A DNA stretch of 64,000 bases from Allobosea lupini (lineage in GTDB: Bacteria > Pseudomonadota > Alphaproteobacteria > Rhizobiales > Beijerinckiaceae). Made by a program: the position numbers and the translations under genes. The notes beneath the pieces are model-generated. The model did not search any database. It saw only the letters and a list, made by a program, of their open reading frames with translations, and was not told the DNA's origin. Of the stretch, positions 54,444-62,097 are shown one piece after another (the first letter of the stretch is position 1; each line of letters starts with the position of its first letter). The stretch covers positions 248,001 to 312,000 of the forward strand of contig NZ_FOAN01000001.1 in the NCBI RefSeq assembly GCF_900109525.1, in the 5' to 3' direction.

Positions 54444-55556
54444 GTGCTTCGTGTCCGTAATGTCGATTGCCTGCGTTCCGATCCTGTCCCGCCGACCGGT
54501 TCCAGTTCCTCGACGAAGGTGAATTCCGTCCCGCGTGGCCGCAGCGGTGGCTTGCGCATGGTCGCCATGGCCGGCGTCGGGCTCGCGCTCGGCGCGAGTG
54601 GCACGGTCCTGACCGTCTCGCTGGTCCAGGCCGAGGACGACGCCGGAATCCGCGCCTTTTATCGCGAGGAAGCTACCCGCCGGGCCGAACGCGTGCCGGC
54701 TCGGGCCGCCTACGCCTCCGTTCCCGTGTCGGCTTATGCCCCGGCCCGCCAAACCTGGTCCGTGCCCTTCTTCCAGCAGGCACGCCCGGATGGGCGTCTT
54801 GCACCGCCGCCGGTCGAGCTCAATCCGTTCAAGCCGGTCCGTGCCGCAACCAGGCAGGTGCAGCAGAAGCCGAAGCTGCCGCCGATCCGCTACGACACCG
54901 TGTCCGGCGCGGCCGATGTGACGCGGACCATCTGCGTGCGCCTCTGCGACGGCTTCCAGGCGCCGATCGGCCATCTGCGCAGCCAGTCCGATCTCAGGGC
55001 GCATGAGGCGCTCTGCCAGGCCGCCAACCCCGGCGTGCCGGTCAAGGTCTTCAAGGTCGCGGCCGGCGCCGCGACGATCGACGACGCCGTGGCGAACGAC
55101 GGCAAGACCTATCGCCAGCTGCCGATGGCCTATGCCTATGAGCGCGGCGCCGATCCAGCCTGCCGGCCTGCCATCGCAACGGCGAAGGATCGCCGCGTCT
55201 CGCTGCTGCGCGACTTCACCTTGCGTCCGGGCGACAGCATCGTGCTCGACGGACGGGTGCGGACCTTCACCGGCGGCAAATGGCCCTACAACACCGCCGA
55301 TTTCCGCGATTTCCGCGGCGCGCCCGACCTGACGGCCAGCGACCGTCGCCAGATCGACGAGAAGGTCGGCGTCTCGCATCGGGAAGCGCAGGTCCGCGCC
55401 TTGCGCCGGCAGATGCGGGTGCGCGAGGCCAGCCTGCACGATGACAGCTATGCCAGCGACGCCGATACGCTCGGTCTGCGTGGCGTGCTCACCCCCCGCG
55501 ATCCGATTGCGAATCCGGCGCGCGTCGTGCTGCAGACGCCGTTTTCGCGCAACTGA
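54444..55556 (+). CDS. DUF2865 family exported protein
   Basis: 370 residues. A signal/anchor segment (MVAMAGVGLALGASGTVLTVSLVQA) is followed by a Pro-rich linker and then the DUF2865 core: RTICVRLCDGFQAPIGHLRSQSDLRAHEALCQAANPG with conserved cysteines, and PMAYAYERGADPACR. The family is largely limited to rhizobia and relatives, with unknown function, presumably periplasmic. GTG 54444 is supported by GGAGAG six bases upstream. Confidence 0.82.
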   Translation: MLRVRNVDCLRSDPVPPTGSSSSTKVNSVPRGRSGGLRMVAMAGVGLALGASGTVLTVSLVQAEDDAGIRAFYREEATRRAERVPARAAYASVPVSAYAPARQTWSVPFFQQARPDGRLAPPPVELNPFKPVRAATRQVQQKPKLPPIRYDTVSGAADVTRTICVRLCDGFQAPIGHLRSQSDLRAHEALCQAANPGVPVKVFKVAAGAATIDDAVANDGKTYRQLPMAYAYERGADPACRPAIATAKDRRVSLLRDFTLRPGDSIVLDGRVRTFTGGKWPYNTADFRDFRGAPDLTASDRRQIDEKVGVSHREAQVRALRRQMRVREASLHDDSYASDADTLGLRGVLTPRDPIANPARVVLQTPFSRN

Positions 55557-55570
55557 GCGGTCTTAAGTTT

Positions 55571-55600
55571 ATTATCCTAGGATTCCCGCCCTAGGATAAT
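55571..55600. promoter_or_regulatory. Tandem CCTAGGAT / 11-bp inverted repeat
   Basis: ATTATCCTAGG (55571-55581) and CCTAGGATAAT (55590-55600) are perfect complements around eight bases. The same bases also read as two direct copies of CCTAGGAT 14 bases apart, each nearly self-palindromic. It sits 14 bases after the DUF2865 stop and 83 bases before the aldolase start. Best explained as a double operator for the aldolase gene. Confidence 0.55.
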
Positions 55601-55682
55601 TCACCCAAATCCTGCCGAAAGACCGATGGACGGCGCGGCGACCTTCCGGCACATTCGCTGCATCGCAGCATGGAGCCGATGC

Positions 55683-56732
55683 ATGACGACCAAGACGCCG
55701 CGCCAGTTCTTCCGCCCGCTGGCGATCGGCGCGCCTGAGCCCTATCGCGAGCTGCCGCTGCGGCTGGAGCGGATGATCCATTTCGTGCCGCCGCACCTCG
55801 AGAAGGTCCGCGCCAAGGTTCCCGAGCTCGCCGGCCAGGTCGACATCGTGCTCGGCAACCTCGAGGATGCGATTCCGGTCGAGGCGAAGCAGGCGGCGCG
55901 CGACGGGTTCATCGAGCTTGCCAAAGCGACCGATTTTGGCGCGACCGGCCTGTGGACCCGCGTCAATGCGCTGAACTCGCCCTGGTTTCTCGACGACATC
56001 GCCGCGATCATGGCTGAGATCGGCGGCAAGCTCGACGTCGTCATGGTGCCGAAGGTCGAGGGCCCCTGGGACATCCATTATGTCGACCAGCTGCTGGCGC
56101 AGTACGAGGCGCGCCATGCCCTGCCCAAACCGATCCTGATCCACGCCATTCTTGAGACGGCCGAGGGCGTGAAGAACCTCGATGCGATCGCCACCGCCTC
56201 CCCGCGCATGCATGGCATGAGCCTGGGCCCGGCGGACCTCGCGGCCTCGCGCGCCATGAAGACGACGCGCGTCGGCGGCGGCCATCCCGAATACAAGGTC
56301 ATCGCCGACCCCACGCCCGATGGCGGCCCGCGCGCCGTGGCGCAGCAGGATCTTTGGCATTACACCCTCGCGAAGATGGTCGACGCCTGCGCCTCGGCCG
56401 GCCTGAAGCCCTTCTACGGCCCGTTCGGCGACTTCTCGGACGGAGCCGCCTGCGAGGCGCAGTTCCGCAACGCCTTCCTGCTCGGCTGCGCCGGCGCCTG
56501 GACGCTGCATCCCTCGCAGATCGAGATCGCCAAGCGCGTCTTCAGCCCCGATCCGGACGAGGTTTCCTTCGCCAGACGCATCCTGGAAGCAATGCCGGAC
56601 GGCTCAGGCGCGGTGATGATCGACGGCAAGATGCAGGACGACGCGACCTGGAAGCAGGCCAAGGTCATTGTCGACCTGGCGCGGCAGGTTGCGGCCCGCG
56701 ATCCGGCGCTGGCGGCGCGCTACGGCTTCTGA
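55683..56732 (+). CDS. HpcH/HpaI aldolase / citrate lyase beta family protein
   Basis: 349 residues, TIM-barrel C-C lyase. [38 protein letters not shown] is the CitE/malyl-CoA lyase beginning, with the metal-binding Glu in [13 protein letters not shown] and Asp in [28 protein letters not shown] is the conserved end. It may cleave malyl-CoA or a similar hydroxyacyl-CoA; which one is open. ATG 55683 has GGAG eight bases upstream; an earlier ATG (55626) lies in sequence that does not resemble the family. The palindrome at 55571 suggests specific control. Confidence 0.87.
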   Translation: MTTKTPRQFFRPLAIGAPEPYRELPLRLERMIHFVPPHLEKVRAKVPELAGQVDIVLGNLEDAIPVEAKQAARDGFIELAKATDFGATGLWTRVNALNSPWFLDDIAAIMAEIGGKLDVVMVPKVEGPWDIHYVDQLLAQYEARHALPKPILIHAILETAEGVKNLDAIATASPRMHGMSLGPADLAASRAMKTTRVGGGHPEYKVIADPTPDGGPRAVAQQDLWHYTLAKMVDACASAGLKPFYGPFGDFSDGAACEAQFRNAFLLGCAGAWTLHPSQIEIAKRVFSPDPDEVSFARRILEAMPDGSGAVMIDGKMQDDATWKQAKVIVDLARQVAARDPALAARYGF

Positions 56733-56848
56733 AAGAGCGCTGCCGCGACATCGACGGATATTGACGCATTTGCGACGTAATCCTACGTCAAGCGCAGGGT
56801 TACGGCGACACCGGCTGTGACGGGCCGGCCTGGGGCTGAACGAGGATC

Positions 56849-57178
56849 ATGGAATCACGCACGGCGAAATTCCGCATCGGCGACGTTGTACGCCATCGCG
56901 TCTATCCGTTCCGCGGCGTGATCTTCGACGTCGATCCGGTGTTCTCGAACTCGGACGAATGGTGGCTGGCGATCCCGGAGCATCTGCGCCCGTCCAAGGA
57001 CCAGCCCTTCTATCACCTCTTCGCCGAGAACGAGGAAACCGAGTACGTCGCCTATGTCTCGGAACAAAATCTCGTGATCGACGAGTCGGGCCAGCCGATC
57101 CGTCATCCGCAGGCGCGCGAATATTTCCGGCGCGACCGCAAGGGCAAGTATCGACTCGACAAGGCCGAGCTGAACTGA
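56849..57178 (+). CDS. hspQ: Heat shock protein HspQ
   Basis: 109 residues. AKFRIGDVVRHRVYPFRGVIFDVDPVFSNSDEWW, PFYHLFAENEETEYVAYVSEQNLV is the HspQ/YccV domain, a hemimethylated-DNA-binding-like fold that modulates Lon protease and DnaA levels. A GACGTA/TACGTC inverted repeat lies at 56774-56789 in its promoter region. Separate from the aldolase (116 bases) and followed 50 bases later by the oxidoreductase. Confidence 0.92.
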   Translation: MESRTAKFRIGDVVRHRVYPFRGVIFDVDPVFSNSDEWWLAIPEHLRPSKDQPFYHLFAENEETEYVAYVSEQNLVIDESGQPIRHPQAREYFRRDRKGKYRLDKAELN

Positions 57179-57228
57179 GTTGCCGAATTTCCAATAGACG
57201 TGCTGCGTGCTGACGAAGGGGTGGTTTC

Positions 57229-58857
57229 GTGAGCACCAGCCATGCCGACATCGTCATTCTTGGCGGTGGCCATAATGGCCTCGTCTGCGCCTTCTATCTG
57301 GCCAAGGCCGGACTGAAGGTCATCGTGCTGGAGCGGCGCGCCGTGGTCGGCGGCGCGGCGGTCACCGAGGAATTCCATCCCGGCTTCCGCAACTCCACGG
57401 CGAGCTACACGGTCAGCCTGCTCAATCCGCGCATCATCGCGGATATGGAGCTGGCACGGCACGGGCTGCGCATCGTCGAGCGGCGCATGGCGAACTTCCT
57501 GCCGCTGCCGGATGGGCGCTATCTCGCTGCCGGCGAGGGGCGCACGGAAGCGGAGGTGGCGAAATTCTCCGCCCGCGATGCGGAGCGGCTGTCGACCTAT
57601 GGCGTGCGGCTGGAACGGATCGCTGCCATGCTGCGCGATCTCGTGCTGCAGGCGCCGCCCAATCTCGGGGATGGCGGCTGGCTGGCGGCGCTGCCGCAGA
57701 TGCTGGACGCGGTTGCGCTCGGGCGGCGCATCGCCGGCCTCGACCAGTCCGGCCGGCGCGATCTCCTCGACCTCTTCACCAAATCGGCCGGCGACTGGCT
57801 CGACGGCTGGTTCGGGAGCGATCCGGTCAAGGCGCTGTTCGGCTTCGACAGCGTGGTCGGCAACTATGCCAGCCCCTATACGCCCGGCTCGGCCTATGTG
57901 CTGCTGCATCACGTCTTCGGCGAGGTCAACGGCAAGCGCGGTGCCTGGGGCCATGCGCTTGGCGGCATGGGCGCGATCACGCAGGCGATGGCGCGGGCCT
58001 GCGCCGAACAGGGCGTCGAGATCAGGCTGGAGACGCCGGTCGCTCAGGTTCTGACCGAAAAAGGCTGCGCCGTCGGTGCCGTGACCGAACAGGGCGATGT
58101 GGTGCGGGCGCGCGCCGTAGTGTCCAACCTGCATCCGCGCCTGCTGTTCGAGCGGTTCGTCGATCCGGCGATCGTTGCCGCCGACTTCGGCGAGCGCATC
58201 CGCCGCTATGCCTCGGGCTCTGGCACCTTCCGGATGAACGTGGCGTTGTCGGAACTGCCCCGCTTCACCTGCCTGCCGGAGTCGGGTGAGCACCTCACCG
58301 CCGGAATCATCATCGCGCCCTCGCTCGCCTATATGGACCGCGCCCATGCACAGGCCCGGCTGTCGGGCTGGTCGAGCGAGCCGATCGTAGAGATGCTGAT
58401 CCCATCGACGCTGGACGATGGCCTCGCCCCGCCCGGTCGCCATGTCGCCAGCCTGTTCTGCCAGCATGTTGCGCCACAGCTGCCGGACGGCGGGAGTTGG
58501 GATGCGCATCGCGATGCGGTGGCCGATCTGATGATCGACACGGTGGATCGCTATGCGCCGGGGTTCCGGGCTTCCGTCATCGGCCGGGTGGCTCTGGCGC
58601 CGAGCGATCTGGAGGCGCGCTTCGGATTGGTGAGCGGCGACATCTTCCATGGCCGCCTGACGCTCGACCAGCTCTTCAGCGCCCGCCCGGTGCTCGGCCA
58701 TGCCGATTATCGCATGCCGGTGCCGGGCCTCTATCTCTGCGGCTCGGGCGCCCATCCGGGCGGCGGCGTCACCGGTGCGCCGGGCCATAATGCGGCCCGC
58801 TCCGTGCTCGCCGACCTGAAGCCCCGGCGTTTCAGACTGCGGCCACAGCGAGCGTGA
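57229..58857 (+). CDS. Phytoene-desaturase-like FAD oxidoreductase (PYROXD2/CrtI group)
   Basis: 542 residues. The dinucleotide-binding motif is IVILGGGHNGLVCAFYLAKAGLKVIVLERRAVVGGAAVTEE, characteristic of the CrtI/PYROXD2 branch. The C-terminal FAD motif is PGLYLCGSGAHPGGGVTGAPGHNAARSVL. The start is GTG 57229. No carotenoid genes lie nearby, and PYROXD2-like bacterial proteins usually have no assigned substrate. Converges on hflX, nine bases between the stops. Confidence 0.88.
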   Translation: MSTSHADIVILGGGHNGLVCAFYLAKAGLKVIVLERRAVVGGAAVTEEFHPGFRNSTASYTVSLLNPRIIADMELARHGLRIVERRMANFLPLPDGRYLAAGEGRTEAEVAKFSARDAERLSTYGVRLERIAAMLRDLVLQAPPNLGDGGWLAALPQMLDAVALGRRIAGLDQSGRRDLLDLFTKSAGDWLDGWFGSDPVKALFGFDSVVGNYASPYTPGSAYVLLHHVFGEVNGKRGAWGHALGGMGAITQAMARACAEQGVEIRLETPVAQVLTEKGCAVGAVTEQGDVVRARAVVSNLHPRLLFERFVDPAIVAADFGERIRRYASGSGTFRMNVALSELPRFTCLPESGEHLTAGIIIAPSLAYMDRAHAQARLSGWSSEPIVEMLIPSTLDDGLAPPGRHVASLFCQHVAPQLPDGGSWDAHRDAVADLMIDTVDRYAPGFRASVIGRVALAPSDLEARFGLVSGDIFHGRLTLDQLFSARPVLGHADYRMPVPGLYLCGSGAHPGGGVTGAPGHNAARSVLADLKPRRFRLRPQRA

Positions 58858-58866
58858 CCGGCCTCC

Positions 58867-60282
58867 TCAGGAGTTGCTGCCGACGCGTTCTGCCTGAGGG
58901 AAACGGGCCCCGAAGGCCCCTTCCCGCTCGGGTGGCAGCCTGACCAGCAGGCTGAGCGCGCCGTCTTCCGCATCCTCGCGCTCGAGGATCTCGCCATTGG
59001 CGTGTAGCCAGGCCAGGGACTTGCCGTCGCCCGGTTCCAGTGTGAGCCGATAGACTGGCCGGGTGCGGGCGATGCGCCGCTCGATCGCGTCGGTCAGCCT
59101 TTCCAAGCCCTCGCCGGTCAAGGCGGAGACCAGCACCGGCCGGGAGGCTCCCGGCTTGAGCTCGGTCAGCGCCGCCTGGCGCTCACGCTCGTCACCCGAG
59201 AGTAGATCGGCCTTGTTCCAGACCTCGATGACGCGCTCGCCGTCCTCCGGGTCGATGCCGAGATCGCGCAGGATGCCCTGGACATCGGCGGCCTGGGCCT
59301 GCGTATCCTCATGCGAGACGTCGCGGACATGCAGCAGCACATCGGCCTCGATCGCATCTTCCAGCGTGGCACGGAAAGCCGCGACGAGCTGCGTCGGCAG
59401 GTCGGAGATGAAGCCGACCGTGTCGGAGAGCATGATCCTGGCGCCATGGGGCAGCTTCAGCGCCCGCGCCGTCGGGTCGAGCGTGGCGAAAAGCATGTCC
59501 TGCGCCAGAACTTCGGCCGAGGTCAGCCGGTTGAACAGCGTCGACTTGCCGGCATTGGTGTAGCCGACCAGCGCGACGACCGGATAGGGCACGCGCTTGC
59601 GGCTGGCGCGATGCAGCGAGCGCGTGCGCTTCACGCTGTCGAGCTCGCGCTCGATCTTGGTCATCCGCTCCTGGATGATGCGCCGGTCGGCCTCGATCTG
59701 GGTCTCACCGGGTCCGCCGAGGAAGCCGAAGCCGCCGCGCTGGCGCTCCAGGTGGGTCCAGGACCTGACCAGGCGGCTCTTCTGATAGTTGAGATGGGCG
59801 AGCTCGACCTGCAGCGCGCCTTCGCGCGTGCGGGCGCGCCGGCCGAAGATCTCGAGGATCAGGCCAGTGCGGTCGATCACCTTGCAGCCGAAGGCCTTTT
59901 CGAGATTGCGCTGCTGCACCGGCGACAGGGCGCAGTCCATCACGACGAGGCCGATTTCCTCGATCTTGACGCGCTCGGCCAGTTCCTCGACCTTGCCCTT
60001 GCCGAGATAGGTTGCTGGCCGCAGCGCCGTCAGGACCACGGGGATCGCCTCGACAATCTGGAGGTCGATGGCGCTGGCGAGGCCGAACGCCTCGTCCAGC
60101 CGCGCTGCATGGCTGCGCTGGTTCTCGTCGCCCGCAGCGGCCCGGCTGGCGGCATGGCGCGCCAGGTAAGGACCGATCACAAAGGCGCGAGTGTCCGCGG
60201 CCAAGGCATGCTCGGCCGCATCGATCGAGATGCCGATTGCGCTTGCGCTGCCTGTCGTCGAGCCGCCGGCCTTGCCGCCCAC
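58867..60282 (-). CDS. hflX: GTPase HflX
   Basis: 471 residues; ribosome-binding GTPase that splits stalled ribosomes. The N-terminal HflX domain has [44 protein letters not shown] and [14 protein letters not shown]. The G domain has [12 protein letters not shown] (P-loop), [10 protein letters not shown] (G3) and NKAD (G4). The start is GTG 60282, two bases after the hfq stop, with AAGG upstream. The hfq-hflX pair is conserved in many proteobacteria. Confidence 0.95.
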   Translation of the reverse strand: MGGKAGGSTTGSASAIGISIDAAEHALAADTRAFVIGPYLARHAASRAAAGDENQRSHAARLDEAFGLASAIDLQIVEAIPVVLTALRPATYLGKGKVEELAERVKIEEIGLVVMDCALSPVQQRNLEKAFGCKVIDRTGLILEIFGRRARTREGALQVELAHLNYQKSRLVRSWTHLERQRGGFGFLGGPGETQIEADRRIIQERMTKIERELDSVKRTRSLHRASRKRVPYPVVALVGYTNAGKSTLFNRLTSAEVLAQDMLFATLDPTARALKLPHGARIMLSDTVGFISDLPTQLVAAFRATLEDAIEADVLLHVRDVSHEDTQAQAADVQGILRDLGIDPEDGERVIEVWNKADLLSGDERERQAALTELKPGASRPVLVSALTGEGLERLTDAIERRIARTRPVYRLTLEPGDGKSLAWLHANGEILEREDAEDGALSLLVRLPPEREGAFGARFPQAERVGSNS

Positions 60283-60284
60283 GG

Positions 60285-60533
60285 TCAGGCCTTGTCCGTG
60301 TCCTCGGGCTCGAACAGTTGGACCGGATGGCCCGGCATGATGGTCGAGATCGCATGCTTGTAGACGAGCTGCGAATGCCCGTCGCGACGCAGGAGAACGC
60401 AGAAATTATCGAACCAGGTGACCACGCCCTGCAGTTTGACGCCGTTCACGAGAAAGATGGTCAGCGGAATCTTCTGTTTGCGGACGTGATTGAGGAAGGT
60501 GTCCTGGAGATTTTGAGCCCGTTCGGCGGCCAT
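60285..60533 (-). CDS. hfq: RNA chaperone Hfq
   Basis: 82 residues forming a hexameric Sm-like ring that matches small RNAs to mRNAs. [43 protein letters not shown] is the Sm1 region and YKHAIST the Sm2 motif with the proximal-face Lys-His. The C-terminal tail is short, as usual in alphaproteobacteria. ATG 60533 follows AGGGATTACCC. An upstream extension is not Hfq-like. A hairpin precedes it in the leader. Confidence 0.97.
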   Translation of the reverse strand: MAAERAQNLQDTFLNHVRKQKIPLTIFLVNGVKLQGVVTWFDNFCVLLRRDGHSQLVYKHAISTIMPGHPVQLFEPEDTDKA

Positions 60534-60551
60534 GGGTAATCCCTGTTGTTG

Positions 60552-60580
60552 GGATCGCAATCGGCTTGCTCTTGCGATCC
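60552..60580 (-). promoter_or_regulatory. Hairpin in the hfq 5' leader
   Basis: GGATCGCAA (60552-60560) pairs perfectly with TTGCGATCC (60572-60580) over an 11-base loop. On the minus strand the stem ends 18 bases before the hfq start and is followed by CAACAACAGGGA, an A-rich tract merged with the ribosome site. Well placed to control translation of hfq. A smaller CGTCGG/CCGACG stem is at 60618-60633; I see no gene in 60581-60729. Confidence 0.5.
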
Positions 60581-60729
60581 AGATCGTTCCGTTCGGCTTC
60601 GGCGCCAATCGCCGGGCCGTCGGAACACCGACGCTTCATTAGATCGTGACCCGGCGAGAACGCGCAAGGGTTGCGGAACGTCAATTTCGGCCAACCGCCT
60701 TGCGTGCGGCGCAACACGACGGTTGGATT

Positions 60730-62097
60730 TCAGCCCACTCCAAGCGATTTCAGCTTACGGTGCAGGGCTGAACGCTCCATGCCGATGAACTCCGCCGTGC
60801 GCGAGATGTTGCCGGAGAAACGGGCGATCTGCGCCATCAGATATTCGCGCTCGAAGATCTCGCGGGCATCGCGCAGCGGCAGGCTCATCAGCTTCTCGCC
60901 ACCCGAGCCGGAGGGCGTCGTCGGCACCATGGCGCCGACCTCGGCCGGCAGCATGTCGACGGTGATCTCCGCCGTGGGCTCGCCCTTGGTCAGGATCATC
61001 AGCCGTTCGACGTTGTTGCGCAGCTCGCGGACATTGCCCGGCCATTCATGCGATTGCAGAATCGCCATGGCGTCGCCGCCGATTCGACGCTTGGGCAGGC
61101 CGGTCGCGACCGAGATCTGGTCCATGAAGAACTCGATCAGCTCGGGAACGTCCTCGCGCCGCTCAGACAAGGCCGGCACGCGGATCGGCACCACGCCGAG
61201 CCGGTGATACAGGTCCTCGCGCAATTGACCGTCGGCGATCAGCTTGGCGAGGTCGCGGCTGCTGGACGAGATGATCCTGACGTCGACATGAACGCGGGTC
61301 GCGCCGCCGACACGCTGGAAGTTCTGGTCGACCAGGACGCGCAGGATGCGGTTCTGAGTCTCGCGCGGCATGTCGCCGATCTCGTCGATGTAGAGCGTGC
61401 CGCCATGCGCTTCCTCGAGCGCGCCGACCCGACGCGAGCGCCCGTCGCCGCCCTCGATGCCGAACAGCTCCTCCTCCATCGTCTCGGGCGTGATCGTCGC
61501 GGCGTTGATCACCACGAAGGGGCCGGCCGAGCGGGTCGAGGCGTCGTGCAGGGTGCGCGCGGTCAGCTCCTTGCCGCAGCCCGGCTCGCCCGTGATCAGC
61601 ACGCGGGCATTGGTCGGCGCGACGCGCTCCAGCGTCTGGCGCAACTGGTTGACCGCGGTCGAGCGGCCGACGATGCGGCTGGCCTGGACCGAGCGCGTCT
61701 TGAGCTCGCGGACCTCGCGCCGCAGGCGAGAGGCTTCCAGCGCCCGCTCGGCGACGAGCACGAGCCGGTCGGCCTTGAACGGCTTCTCGATGAAGTCGTA
61801 GGCGCCGCTCTTGATTGCCGAGACGGCTGTCTCGATGTTGCCGTGCCCGGAGATCATCACCACCGCTAGGTCGGGATGGCTCTCCTTGATCAGCTCCAGC
61901 ACCTGCAACCCGTCGAGCCGGCTGCCTTGCAGCCAGATGTCGAGGAAGACGAGGTTGGGCCGCCGTGCCGCGATCGCGGCCAGCGCCTCGTCGGCGGAGC
62001 CCGCCTTGCGCGTCCGATAGCCCTCGTCCTCCAGGAGGCCGGCCACCAGTTCGCGAATATCGACCTCGTCGTCGACGACGAGAATGTCAGCACTCAT
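60730..62097 (-). CDS. ntrX: Nitrogen-related response regulator NtrX
   Basis: 455 residues. Receiver domain with phospho-acceptor Asp53 (VFLDIWLQG), AAA+ domain with Walker A GEPGCGKE and Walker B GGTLYIDEIGDMP, and a C-terminal Fis-type helix-turn-helix (NISRTAEFIGMERSALHRKLKSLG). The sigma-54-contact GAFTGA loop is missing: ELFGIEGGDGRSRRVGALEEA stands in its place, which is typical of NtrX and implies control without sigma-54 activation. Coupled to ntrY by ATGA; hfq follows 196 bases later. Confidence 0.95.
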   Translation of the reverse strand: MSADILVVDDEVDIRELVAGLLEDEGYRTRKAGSADEALAAIAARRPNLVFLDIWLQGSRLDGLQVLELIKESHPDLAVVMISGHGNIETAVSAIKSGAYDFIEKPFKADRLVLVAERALEASRLRREVRELKTRSVQASRIVGRSTAVNQLRQTLERVAPTNARVLITGEPGCGKELTARTLHDASTRSAGPFVVINAATITPETMEEELFGIEGGDGRSRRVGALEEAHGGTLYIDEIGDMPRETQNRILRVLVDQNFQRVGGATRVHVDVRIISSSSRDLAKLIADGQLREDLYHRLGVVPIRVPALSERREDVPELIEFFMDQISVATGLPKRRIGGDAMAILQSHEWPGNVRELRNNVERLMILTKGEPTAEITVDMLPAEVGAMVPTTPSGSGGEKLMSLPLRDAREIFEREYLMAQIARFSGNISRTAEFIGMERSALHRKLKSLGVG

